From: Arthrobacter sp. zg-Y820
GTDB lineage: Bacteria; Actinomycetota; Actinomycetes; Actinomycetales; Micrococcaceae
NCBI RefSeq assembly: GCF_030142155.1
Contig: NZ_CP126247.1
Location: 186,001 to 250,000, forward strand
Length of the DNA: 64,000 nt
Reading direction: 5' to 3'
The translations under genes and the position numbers were made by a program. This document shows, in pieces, positions 31,018-39,179 of this stretch; the first letter of the stretch is position 1; every line of letters starts with the position of its first letter. Under the pieces are notes generated by a model. The model was not told the origin of the DNA and did not search any database. It saw only the letters and a program-made list of their open reading frames with translations.

Positions 31018-34000
31018 CTACCGCAGCAGGATGTTCACCGGCTGCGAGCCGGACCCGCGCCGCGTGTCCCGTTCCAGCACGCCGGAGCGGTTGGCGGCGT
31101 CGTCGCGCAGGATTTCGGTGACCGAGCCCAGGAAGCGGGAGAGGTCCACCTTGTCCTCGGGGGCGGCGAGCAGCAGCTGGAAGCCGAACTCGTGCAGCGC
31201 ATTGATGGACGCCTCGGCAAAGGACAGGCTGGACTTCACGAACGCCTCGTCCATCATCACCGTGCCGTAGGTACTGAAGCCCTGCGAGACGATGCCCAGC
31301 TGGTAGGCCAGGGCGGAGGCCATGATGAACGCGGTGAAGCGCTGGCCCTCGCCGCCGGACATCAGCGACGCCTGCAGGTTGGTGAACGCCTGCCCGTTGG
31401 CCAGGCGGTGCGTGCAGGTGATGGTCACGTGGGAGCGCACATCCAGGACCTCGGCCCGCCAGCGGCGTTCCTCCGGATCCTTCAGCCGGTCCACCAGTGC
31501 CTCCAGCGCTGAGTACCGGGCGTCCATGTCCGCCTTGTTCTGCCGCAGGCCCATCATCGGCAGCGCGTTCTTCAGTTCGGTGCGGAACTTGTGGGCGGCG
31601 TCGGGCACCGTGGTCTTGACCTCGATCTCGAGGTGGCTGTCCACGTGGTATTCCACTCGCTGCAGTACCGAGTTCAGCGGCAGCAGGCGCGAGGAGATGC
31701 TGCGCCGTTCCTCGTCGAGCAGGGCCAGCAGGTCGCTGAACCGCTCGTAGGTGCGGTTGTTGAAGTATTCCCGGAACTCGGTTTCGTGCTGCGGCAGGCC
31801 TTCGGAGACGATGCTCTCGAACCGCTCCGCGTAGGCTCCGGCGGCGTCCGCCGAGGTGCCGAAGTCCGAGCCCCACTTGTCGGTGAACGTCTCGAAGGTC
31901 CGCTCGAGCCGGTTGCGGGTTTCCAGCAGCGTCTTTTCCAGCCGGGCGCCCTCGGTGAGCAGGGCGCGTTCCACCTCGGCGGCGGCCTCCTGCAGGCGGA
32001 CGACGTCGGTGATCTCGCCGAAGGGGGCGAACAATTCCTCCAGGGCGCTCTGCAGTCCGGCGTCCAGGGCGGCCAGGGCCTTGGCCGCCAGGGTGTCGCG
32101 GCGGCCGGTGGCTGCCGCGAGCTGTTCCCTGGTGCGGGCCAGATCGCCCTTGAGCACGCCGATCTTCTCGATCGCCGCTGTGGAGTCCAGCTCCGCGGTG
32201 TCCAGGTCGAAGCGGATCTGGTCCAGGTCCGTGTTGGCGTCCCGGGCGGCGTCGAGGGCGTCGGTGGCGGCGGCAAGGGCGTCGCGCTGCGCGGAGGCGG
32301 ACAGCTCCTCCCAGGAGCGGGTGTCGGCGGCCACGCGGCGGACGGCGGTGAGCCGGCTGACCAGTTCCGCCTGCTGCTGGGCCTGGGCCTGCGACCGGGT
32401 GTCGGCCTCCGCGAACCGGTCCCGCAGGGCCAGGAGGTCGTTGCCCAGCGCCGCGACGGTGTCCTTGTTGTCAAAGCCCAGGACGTTGTCCGAGGCCTTG
32501 GCATGCCGGTCATCTTTCTCCGTGGTGGAGGAGTTGCGCTTGACCGCGCCGCCGAGGCTCACGCCGCGGGACAGCCCGGCGAGCTCATCCGGATCCTCCA
32601 CGCAGACAAAGTCGTAGTGGGCGGTGATCTTGCGCGCCACCCAGCGGCCCATTTCGGAATCCTGGGTGATCAGCTTGGTGATCAGGTCCCGCGGTCCCGG
32701 TTCGGCCGGTCCGTCCACCGGAACGCTGACGTCGATGCAGCGCAGGAACCCGTTCAGGTTGGTCTCGGAGAGGTAGCGGGTGACCGCGCGCATGTGCTCG
32801 CCGGGCACCAGCAGGGCGGTGGCCAGGGAGCGCAGCGTGCGCTCCGCGGCCGGGCGCCATTGCTGCTGGTCCGGTTCCAGGTCGATCAGTTCCGCGGCGA
32901 ACGGCAGGTCCGCCTCATCCAGGCCGGTGGCGGCGCAGATCCGGGCGCGCTGGTCCAGGGACTCCTGCCGGATGTTCGAGGTCCGGCGCCGGAAGCTTCC
33001 GATGTCATTTTCCAGCTTGGCGATCTGACCCTTGAGCTGCCAGGCCTGCCCGTGCGCATCGCTGCTGCGCTCACGGGCCGCCTCCACCTCCAGGGTCAGG
33101 GACTTCACCAGCTCGGCGGCGCGGCTGCGGGCGGTGACCAGCCCGGCGGGGGAGAAGTCCACCTCGATGCCGGCGGCGGCCAGTTCGCCGCGGGCGGCTT
33201 CCTCCAGCGCGACGCGGGCGTTCAGCTGCACGACGGCGGCGGCCAGCTCGCGTTCGAGCGTTGCGATTGTGCCGCCGCCCTCCTCGCTGTAGCGGGCGGC
33301 GAGGGCGTCGACCTTTTTCTTCAGGTCGTTGCGGCGGATTTCCGCGGCGGCCAGCTCCCGGGCTCCGGCTTCCTCCTGCGCGGTGAGCCGGGCGACGTCG
33401 CGCTCGTGGCTGGCCAGGGTCAGGCGCTGCCGGTAGGCGGGCAGCCCCTCCTTGGTGAGGGCGCGGTTGTGCCGCAGCTCGGTGTCGGTGGTGGTGTGGA
33501 GCCGGTGCAGCTCCGGCACGTCGGCGAGGTGGTCGCGCTGCTGGCGGGCGCGTTCGAGCTGCCGGCGGATGCTGCGCAGGTGGCTGAAGTCCTCCACCGC
33601 CTCGTCGGCGGCGGCCAGCGTCTTGGGAGTGTCCAGCACATTGGTGCGGAAGAAGTCGTTGACGGTTCCGCCCAGGCCCTTGCCGGTCTGCAGGATGCGC
33701 AGCAGGCCGAAGGCCTTCTCGTCCTCCACACCCAGCGCGGTGCGGAAGCGCTCGGCGAACATCTTGTGCGAATCGAAGATGCCGGCGCCGGGCAGCAGCG
33801 TTTCGAGGCTGCCCTTGGTGAACCGGCCGCGCATTTCGGTTTCCAGCGTGCTGATGTCCAGCGGCCGGTTGTGCACGGCGTAAAAGCGGCCCACGTGGTG
33901 TTCGGTGCCGTTGGCGGGCAGGTCCATCAGCACGGAGAGCGAGGTGATCTGTCCCAGTCCGTTGTCGAAGGTCAGGCAGATCGCGGACCAGGTGGCGCCG

Positions 34001-34368
34001 GGCCGCTGGTAGGTGGTGCCGTCGCCGGCCGCGCCGCCGTCGTCGGGCCCTGTTCCGTTCCCGGACCCCTGGGTGCCCAGGCGGCCGCGCATGTAGGAGA
34101 ACGCGGTGCGCTTTTCCTCGGCCAGGCCGCCGCCGTTGTTCTGCGCCGCCTCGTTCATTTTCGGCCGGGCGTCCATGACCTGGAGCATGGCGTCGAAGAT
34201 GGTGGACTTGCCCACGCCGGAGTCGCCGGTGAGCAGGGTGCCGGCGCGGTCCACGTAGATGGTGTGCGCGCCGTCGAAGGTTCCCCAGTTCACGATCTGC
34301 ACGGAGGAGAGCCGGTTCTGGCCGGGGTTGATCAGGTCGCCCATGGGAAGGGTGGTTTCAATGCTCAC
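31018..34368 (-). CDS. jetC: Wadjet system SMC-like ATPase JetC
   Basis: The 1116-residue protein has Walker A 'TGDSGVGKSTIFDAM' at residues about 48-60. Long coiled-coil arms (Leu/Glu/Arg/Ala-rich) fill most of the middle, around a hinge-like globular part. The ABC signature 'SLMSGGEGQRFTAFIMA' near residue 1000 is followed by Walker B 'YGTVMMDEAFVKSS'. This is the MukB/JetC type, the DNA-translocating motor of Wadjet, which detects and removes circular plasmid DNA. The start overlaps the jetB stop by 4 bp (ATGA). All ATPase motifs are intact, so the motor should work; the nuclease partner is not found. Confidence 0.93.
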   Translation of the reverse strand: MSIETTLPMGDLINPGQNRLSSVQIVNWGTFDGAHTIYVDRAGTLLTGDSGVGKSTIFDAMLQVMDARPKMNEAAQNNGGGLAEEKRTAFSYMRGRLGTQGSGNGTGPDDGGAAGDGTTYQRPGATWSAICLTFDNGLGQITSLSVLMDLPANGTEHHVGRFYAVHNRPLDISTLETEMRGRFTKGSLETLLPGAGIFDSHKMFAERFRTALGVEDEKAFGLLRILQTGKGLGGTVNDFFRTNVLDTPKTLAAADEAVEDFSHLRSIRRQLERARQQRDHLADVPELHRLHTTTDTELRHNRALTKEGLPAYRQRLTLASHERDVARLTAQEEAGARELAAAEIRRNDLKKKVDALAARYSEEGGGTIATLERELAAAVVQLNARVALEEAARGELAAAGIEVDFSPAGLVTARSRAAELVKSLTLEVEAARERSSDAHGQAWQLKGQIAKLENDIGSFRRRTSNIRQESLDQRARICAATGLDEADLPFAAELIDLEPDQQQWRPAAERTLRSLATALLVPGEHMRAVTRYLSETNLNGFLRCIDVSVPVDGPAEPGPRDLITKLITQDSEMGRWVARKITAHYDFVCVEDPDELAGLSRGVSLGGAVKRNSSTTEKDDRHAKASDNVLGFDNKDTVAALGNDLLALRDRFAEADTRSQAQAQQQAELVSRLTAVRRVAADTRSWEELSASAQRDALAAATDALDAARDANTDLDQIRFDLDTAELDSTAAIEKIGVLKGDLARTREQLAAATGRRDTLAAKALAALDAGLQSALEELFAPFGEITDVVRLQEAAAEVERALLTEGARLEKTLLETRNRLERTFETFTDKWGSDFGTSADAAGAYAERFESIVSEGLPQHETEFREYFNNRTYERFSDLLALLDEERRSISSRLLPLNSVLQRVEYHVDSHLEIEVKTTVPDAAHKFRTELKNALPMMGLRQNKADMDARYSALEALVDRLKDPEERRWRAEVLDVRSHVTITCTHRLANGQAFTNLQASLMSGGEGQRFTAFIMASALAYQLGIVSQGFSTYGTVMMDEAFVKSSLSFAEASINALHEFGFQLLLAAPEDKVDLSRFLGSVTEILRDDAANRSGVLERDTRRGSGSQPVNILLR

Positions 34369-35123
34369 GCGATGTCCTCGCCGTTGTTGGCTGTGGCCGG
34401 TTCCGGCAGTTCGGGGTCGGGAAGTTCGCCGGAGGCGTCCGTCAGGGCCTGCATGAAGGTGACGATGTCGCCGATGTGTTCATAGGGCAGGGCCAGCGGC
34501 AGGGCACCGGAAATGACCCAGACGTTCTCGATCTCGGTGGGCAGCAGCAGCCGCCGTTCCTGCACCAGCTTGCGGATGGCGGCGTCAGCCACGTCCTCCA
34601 CGGACTTGGCGTCGCGCTGGCCGGGGTCGACGTAGCCCTCGATGATTTCCAGGATGTCGCTGCGGGCAATCACCGCGTCGTTGCCGGTGCCGGCGTGCCG
34701 GTCCAGCAGCAGGCGCATGCGCAGCAGCAGCAGGGTTTCCTCGCGGGTCATTTCGCGCTGGCGCTGCAGCACTGCGGTGTGCGGTTCGGGCATGTCCACC
34801 GGGCGCAGCAGGGCGACCTTGCGGTCCTCGTCGATGACCAGGGTCAGGAACAGCTCGCTGAGCCGGGTCCGCAGCTCGGTTTGGTTGTCCACCACGGTGT
34901 TGTAGACGTTGTCGGAGCTGGTTGCGTCCAGGTACGGGCCGCGCAGCAGCCGGATCAGGGCCTGGCGCAGTTTCAGCGGCAGGGTTCCGGTGTCGCCGGG
35001 GAACAGTTCGGGGCCGTCCACGAGGACGTTCCGGGCTGCGGGCGCCGCGTTGTAATCGCCGTCGGGAGAGGTGTTCTCTGCGGCATCGGTGGCGCTCGTG
35101 AATTCGAGGCTGGTTTCACTCAT
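34365..35123 (-). CDS. jetB: Wadjet protein JetB (DUF4194, kleisin-interacting)
   Basis: The 252-residue protein matches DUF4194, the MukE-like KITE subunit of Wadjet: 'LPLKLRQALIRLLRGPYLDAT', 'RTRLSELFLTLVIDEDRKVALLR', 'LLLLRMRLLLDRH', 'AAIRKLVQERRLLLPTEIENVWVISGALPLALPYEHI'. It joins JetA to JetC. Its start overlaps the jetA stop by 8 bp and its stop overlaps jetC by 4 bp, a tight operon. The C-terminus is acidic. Confidence 0.92.
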   Translation of the reverse strand: MSETSLEFTSATDAAENTSPDGDYNAAPAARNVLVDGPELFPGDTGTLPLKLRQALIRLLRGPYLDATSSDNVYNTVVDNQTELRTRLSELFLTLVIDEDRKVALLRPVDMPEPHTAVLQRQREMTREETLLLLRMRLLLDRHAGTGNDAVIARSDILEIIEGYVDPGQRDAKSVEDVADAAIRKLVQERRLLLPTEIENVWVISGALPLALPYEHIGDIVTFMQALTDASGELPDPELPEPATANNGEDIA

Positions 35124-36618
35124 GGGTGGGGGCTTTCGCGACGGCGACGGCGGGCAGCAGCGCGGTGCGCTCGCTGCCGTCGATCTGGGTGAAGGTGATG
35201 GATTCGGGCGATGCGGCCAGTCCGGCGGCGGTGCGCTCCGCAGTGGATTCCGGGCCGAAGTCAGCGGAGCCGGCCGCCAGCGCCGCCGAGAGCAGGGCGC
35301 GGATGCTGTTCAGGTGCCGGTCCTCGGGTGCCAGTTCGGCAAAGATTTCGCCGACCGTTGCGGTGGGGCGGGAGCCCGCGGCGCGGGTGACGGCGTCGCG
35401 CAGTGCCCGGCGGTTGGCCCGGGGCGTGCGGATGGAGCGGTGGATGTCGGCTTCGCTGAACGACGGCGGTGCCGGCAGCTTGGGCGGCGGGGCGTGGTCG
35501 GCGGGGTTGAACAGGTGGACCATGCCCAGGGATTCGAAGGCCGCGCCGTGCAGCAGCGGTGCCGGGACGACGGCGGTGCGCCGCTTGCTGCGCGGTGCCT
35601 TGTGGATGGCGGTCTCCGCGGTGCGGATCAGCTGGCGCAGCTGGACCGATTCGCGGTACTCGTCGCTCTGCACGTAGGTGTGCATGGACTCGGAAAGCCG
35701 GCCGTAGATGCGGTGGATTTCGGTGGCCTGGCCGCGCATGTCGCTGATCAGCCGGTGCAGGCCCTGCCGGTCTTCGGGGCTCAGGTCCTCGGCGAAGTCC
35801 CGCTCCAGCACCTCCGCGATGGCGGCCCGGAAGCGGTCCTGCTGTTCGGCGTCGTTCAGGAAGGCGGTGAAGCCCTCGTAGGTGCGGCCTTCGCTGGTGT
35901 TGCGCAGCTTGCGGTCGGCCTCAAGAATTTCGCCCATGGTCAGGCCCTTGGCGGCGTTGGATTCCACCATTTCCTGGCGCAGGGAGTGCAGCATCTTTTC
36001 CAGGCCGTCGCGCATCCGCTTGAAGTCCGCCGGCAGTGCCGCGGCCAGGTCCAGGATGTCCTGGGCCGCCTCGACGGCGGTGTCTCCGTCGACCGGGGCG
36101 GGGGCGTCGCCGGCCTCCAGGGCGCGGATCATCTCCTCGCGGCGGGCAACTTCCTCTTTAAGGACGGCGATGCGGGCTGCCGGGTCCGGATTGGTTTCAT
36201 GGGCCAGGTTCTCCACCCGGTCCAGCAGCGTCGCCAGGCGGGAGGAGTTCAGGCTGGTCTTGTCCGAGGTGAACCCGTCCAGATAGGAGAGGTAGCGGAC
36301 CGAGGATTCGGTGAGTTCGTAGACGAACCGGCCCTCGACGCGGGGGCGGGCCAGGAAGCGGCGGGCCACCCAGTCGTCGGCGTAGTTCTTGCCGGTCCAG
36401 TCCTCGCGCAGGCTCACGCCGGAGATGCGCAGCTGGCGCAGGAAGCCGTCGGCCATCTTGTGGAATTCCTCGAGCGGAATCCGCGGCCGCGTGCGGGTGA
36501 ACGCTTCCCGGAACAGGGCCAGCACCCAGGGGTTTGCGGTGGTGAGTTTCCAGCCCGGTGTGGCCTGGAGCCGCTGCAGTTCCGCCCAGTGGGCCACCGC
36601 GTTTTCGATAAAAGACAT
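35116..36618 (-). CDS. jetA: Wadjet protein JetA (DUF3375, MukF-like kleisin)
   Basis: The 500-residue protein matches DUF3375: 'MSFIENAVAHWAELQRLQATPG', 'MADGFLRQLRISGVSLREDWTGKNYADDWVARRFL', 'YELTESSVRYLSYLDGFTSDKTSLNSSRLATLLDRVE' are the winged-helix and coiled-coil kleisin parts. It heads the jetA-jetB-jetC operon and probably holds the complex together. The ATG at 36,618 has GGAAAGC 6-9 nt upstream; the in-frame extension to 36,786 is not family-like. The GC content matches the chromosome, unlike the neighbouring Gabija genes, so the Wadjet genes look older here. Confidence 0.92.
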   Translation of the reverse strand: MSFIENAVAHWAELQRLQATPGWKLTTANPWVLALFREAFTRTRPRIPLEEFHKMADGFLRQLRISGVSLREDWTGKNYADDWVARRFLARPRVEGRFVYELTESSVRYLSYLDGFTSDKTSLNSSRLATLLDRVENLAHETNPDPAARIAVLKEEVARREEMIRALEAGDAPAPVDGDTAVEAAQDILDLAAALPADFKRMRDGLEKMLHSLRQEMVESNAAKGLTMGEILEADRKLRNTSEGRTYEGFTAFLNDAEQQDRFRAAIAEVLERDFAEDLSPEDRQGLHRLISDMRGQATEIHRIYGRLSESMHTYVQSDEYRESVQLRQLIRTAETAIHKAPRSKRRTAVVPAPLLHGAAFESLGMVHLFNPADHAPPPKLPAPPSFSEADIHRSIRTPRANRRALRDAVTRAAGSRPTATVGEIFAELAPEDRHLNSIRALLSAALAAGSADFGPESTAERTAAGLAASPESITFTQIDGSERTALLPAVAVAKAPTHE

Positions 36619-37149
36619 GCTGCGCTTTCCGGACCGGGAACAGGACAAACGGGCCTTGTCGATTTTAGCTGTCGACAGGCCCGAACCCGGCATTGGGAGC
36701 CTGCTGTCGCGCGGGCGCGCGGACGGCATGGCGCGGCAGAGTTGACAGGTGTGGGGCGATGTTCCGGGACGCAATGGCTGTTTCACGGATGTCGTCTGCG
36801 GGCCGCCTCTAAGCCCAGCCTTATCGAGGGCGGGGAGGGCCCATACGAGCTAGTAGGGCACTCGACAAATTATCATTAGCGCTGTTGTTGGCGTTTGCCG
36901 AAGCTGGGAAACGCGAAGTCAACATTGACGGATTACTCCATGCCTAAGCTGACTTCCATCGCGGTGATCTCGATGATCATTATATTTCTGTAGCGTGGAC
37001 CTAAAGCGACTCTCGATCCCAACCATTGAGTACCATGATAAGTGGGAAGGGACGTGAGGCGTTCCTAAATGTTTGTGGCGCAGATATCATTTAGGTGCCC
37101 GGTGACTTTTCAACTAGTCCCACCGGTGTGCGAAGGAGAGCCCGCCCGT
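36619..37149. other. intergenic region between divergent Wadjet and Gabija operons
   Basis: About 530 bp with no convincing gene. From about 36,870 the composition changes to AT-richer sequence, marking the left edge of the acquired segment. The region must hold promoters for both operons. No integrase scar, tRNA or direct repeat was seen. Confidence 0.5.
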
Positions 37150-37236
37150 ATGGTCAAGCCACTACTTGAACAACTGCCCATCGTCCCAAGGCCGCGTGCC
37201 AGGGAAGTTGTTCCGACAAATAGGCGAAACGAGTAA
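37150..37236 (+). CDS. possible 28-residue leader ORF of gajA
   Basis: ATG at 37,150, TAA at 37,234-37,236, just 2 nt before the gajA ATG (37,239). The peptide is basic and Pro-rich ('MVKPLLEQLPIVPRPRAREV...'). AAGGAG stands 11 nt upstream of its ATG, while gajA itself has no SD, so translation of gajA may depend on ribosomes finishing this ORF. Coding potential cannot be judged from length alone. Confidence 0.35.
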   Translation: MVKPLLEQLPIVPRPRAREVVPTNRRNE

Positions 37237-37238
37237 AC

Positions 37239-39179
37239 ATGCAGATCACCACGCTTCGTCTCTCCAATTTTCAATCGTTCGGCCTCGAACCTACTGAGAT
37301 TAGCCTAGCGGAAGTCACATTTGTCCTCGGACCAAACGGCGCAGGCAAGACGGCCGCGCTTACTGCGTTATCGCGTCTATTCAGTCCTATTCCCAGCCAG
37401 CGCAAGATCCAGCTTAGCGACTTCCACGTCCCGAAAGACCGCAATGCCATGGACATTCACCTCGAGGAGCCAGAGCTGTGGATTGAAGTCGACATCGAGA
37501 TTCGCGAAGCTAGTGAGGACGGCCAACACGCCTCGGTCCCAGCGAACTTCGCTCACATGCGAATCGACACTGAAGATGGAGTCCCGCGCGTCCGAGTCCG
37601 TCTGACGGGAATCCTTGCACCCGACGGCGTCATTGATGAAAAGATTCAGTACGTGCTCGCCGCGGACAAAGACGGAAAGCCGACCTCAACCGCGGACCTG
37701 AACCGCTTTGATCGCGGCAGCGTCGAGGTGCACTACCTGCCGGCACGGCGCGATCCTGCCGATCACATCTCGTACACCGCTGCTTCACTCATCGGTAGAT
37801 TACTACGGGCGGCAGATTGGACTTCGGAAAAGGAGTCGCTCAAGGATCTGTCAAAGCAGATCACGGACGCACTTAGCTCCAACAAAGCGGTCGCCAGCAT
37901 CGGCTTGCAGCTCACCTCTGAATGGGGAGGGCTGCACACTGGTGACTTCTTCAAAGATCCATCAATCGTCTTCGGACACGGCGATCTTGAAGGAGTCCTC
38001 CGGCAACTGACCGTCTCCTTCTCACCGTCACCAGAGGGTATGGATCTTCCATTCGATCGGCTGTCTGATGGGCAGAAGTCCCTGCTTTACATATCGCTGG
38101 TCTTGGCGTGGCAGTCCATCACGCGAAAGGTGCTGAATGGCGAAGAGCATTCTCTTGACGCGCACCGCCTCCGACCACCTGTCCATACCGTCATCGCGTT
38201 GGAGGAGCCGGAGAATAGCTTGGCACCGCAATACCTCGGACGAATCATGCGTCAGCTCAAGGTGGCGTCGGATCAGGGCAATGTTCAGTCGATCGTTGCC
38301 ACGCATTCGCCCGCATTGCTTCGCCGAGTTGATCCGGAGGCCATTTGTTTTCTGCGGCTCGATGATGAGCGGCGGTCCCAGGTGCGTCGAATCGAGATGC
38401 CAGCAGACGGTACGGAGGCAGGCAAGTACGTGCGTGAAGCGGTGCTGGGATACCCGGAGCTGTACTTCTCACGTCTCGTGGTCCTGGGCGAGGGGGACAG
38501 CGAACTCGTTGTACTCCCGCGTGTGCTCGCTGCAAGGGGGATCACCGAGGATGATGCGTCTGTCTTAGTGGTGCCGCTCGGTGGTCGTCACGTGAATCAC
38601 TTCTGGCGGCTTCTTAACGCACTGGACATACCGCATATCACGCTGCTTGACCTCGACTCCGGACGCTTCGGCGGTGGCTGGGGTCGCGTCAGTAACGCGT
38701 TGATGCAGTACAACAAGCTGAAGCCAGGCGCATTCTCGAAAGAGCAGCTGACTGCCATCCCGAAGTGGAATGACGACGTGGACTTCCCCTCCCTCGTCCA
38801 CCCTAAGTGGAAGCCAGGCGAAGGGCCGATACCCGGTCTGGAGCGAAAAGACGTGTACTTTTCACATCCCGTGGATCTCGACCTGATGATGCTTGAGGCG
38901 TACCCGGAGGCCTACGGGGCCGAGACGGATGAACAACCGGACGACGCCACGATCGTGGCGGTACTCGGCAAAAAGCACGTGCACGAAGATCATCTAGGTG
39001 ACGACCTTCTCGCGTTGTTCGGTGATTACCACGCCAAGTTTGATCTCACGAGCAAGCCAGCGAGCCACTTGCGTGCCCTGTCCAATCTGACCGACCAAGA
39101 GCTTCTCGAACGTCTGCCAGCGGTGCTTGAACGGCTGGCAGAGAAAGTGGAGACTCGCCTTGCGGAGCTACCAGAGTGA
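37239..39179 (+). CDS. gajA: Gabija protein GajA (ATPase-TOPRIM nuclease, OLD family class 2)
   Basis: The 646-residue protein has ABC-type ATPase parts: Walker A 'LGPNGAGKTAALTAL' (residues 30-44), signature-like 'LSDGQKSLLYISL' near 270, Walker B 'VIALEEPENSLAP' near 318 and H-loop 'IVATHSPALLRRVD' near 352. The TOPRIM nuclease follows: 'RLVVLGEGDSELVVLPRVL' near 410 with the metal-binding Glu, and 'ITLLDLDSGRFGGGW' near 469. Together with the coupled UvrD-like gene this is Gabija, which cuts phage DNA on nucleotide depletion. The codon and base use are AT-richer than neighbours. Longer than the Bacillus GajA (about 578). Confidence 0.88.
   Translation: MQITTLRLSNFQSFGLEPTEISLAEVTFVLGPNGAGKTAALTALSRLFSPIPSQRKIQLSDFHVPKDRNAMDIHLEEPELWIEVDIEIREASEDGQHASVPANFAHMRIDTEDGVPRVRVRLTGILAPDGVIDEKIQYVLAADKDGKPTSTADLNRFDRGSVEVHYLPARRDPADHISYTAASLIGRLLRAADWTSEKESLKDLSKQITDALSSNKAVASIGLQLTSEWGGLHTGDFFKDPSIVFGHGDLEGVLRQLTVSFSPSPEGMDLPFDRLSDGQKSLLYISLVLAWQSITRKVLNGEEHSLDAHRLRPPVHTVIALEEPENSLAPQYLGRIMRQLKVASDQGNVQSIVATHSPALLRRVDPEAICFLRLDDERRSQVRRIEMPADGTEAGKYVREAVLGYPELYFSRLVVLGEGDSELVVLPRVLAARGITEDDASVLVVPLGGRHVNHFWRLLNALDIPHITLLDLDSGRFGGGWGRVSNALMQYNKLKPGAFSKEQLTAIPKWNDDVDFPSLVHPKWKPGEGPIPGLERKDVYFSHPVDLDLMMLEAYPEAYGAETDEQPDDATIVAVLGKKHVHEDHLGDDLLALFGDYHAKFDLTSKPASHLRALSNLTDQELLERLPAVLERLAEKVETRLAELPE

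Noticed and set aside
31591..34485. Very long open frame on the + strand opposite jetC
   Set aside because: It is the antisense shadow of jetC, which has all SMC/ABC motifs. The + strand translation is low-complexity Gly/Ala/Val/His with no family features, a known effect in high-GC genes.
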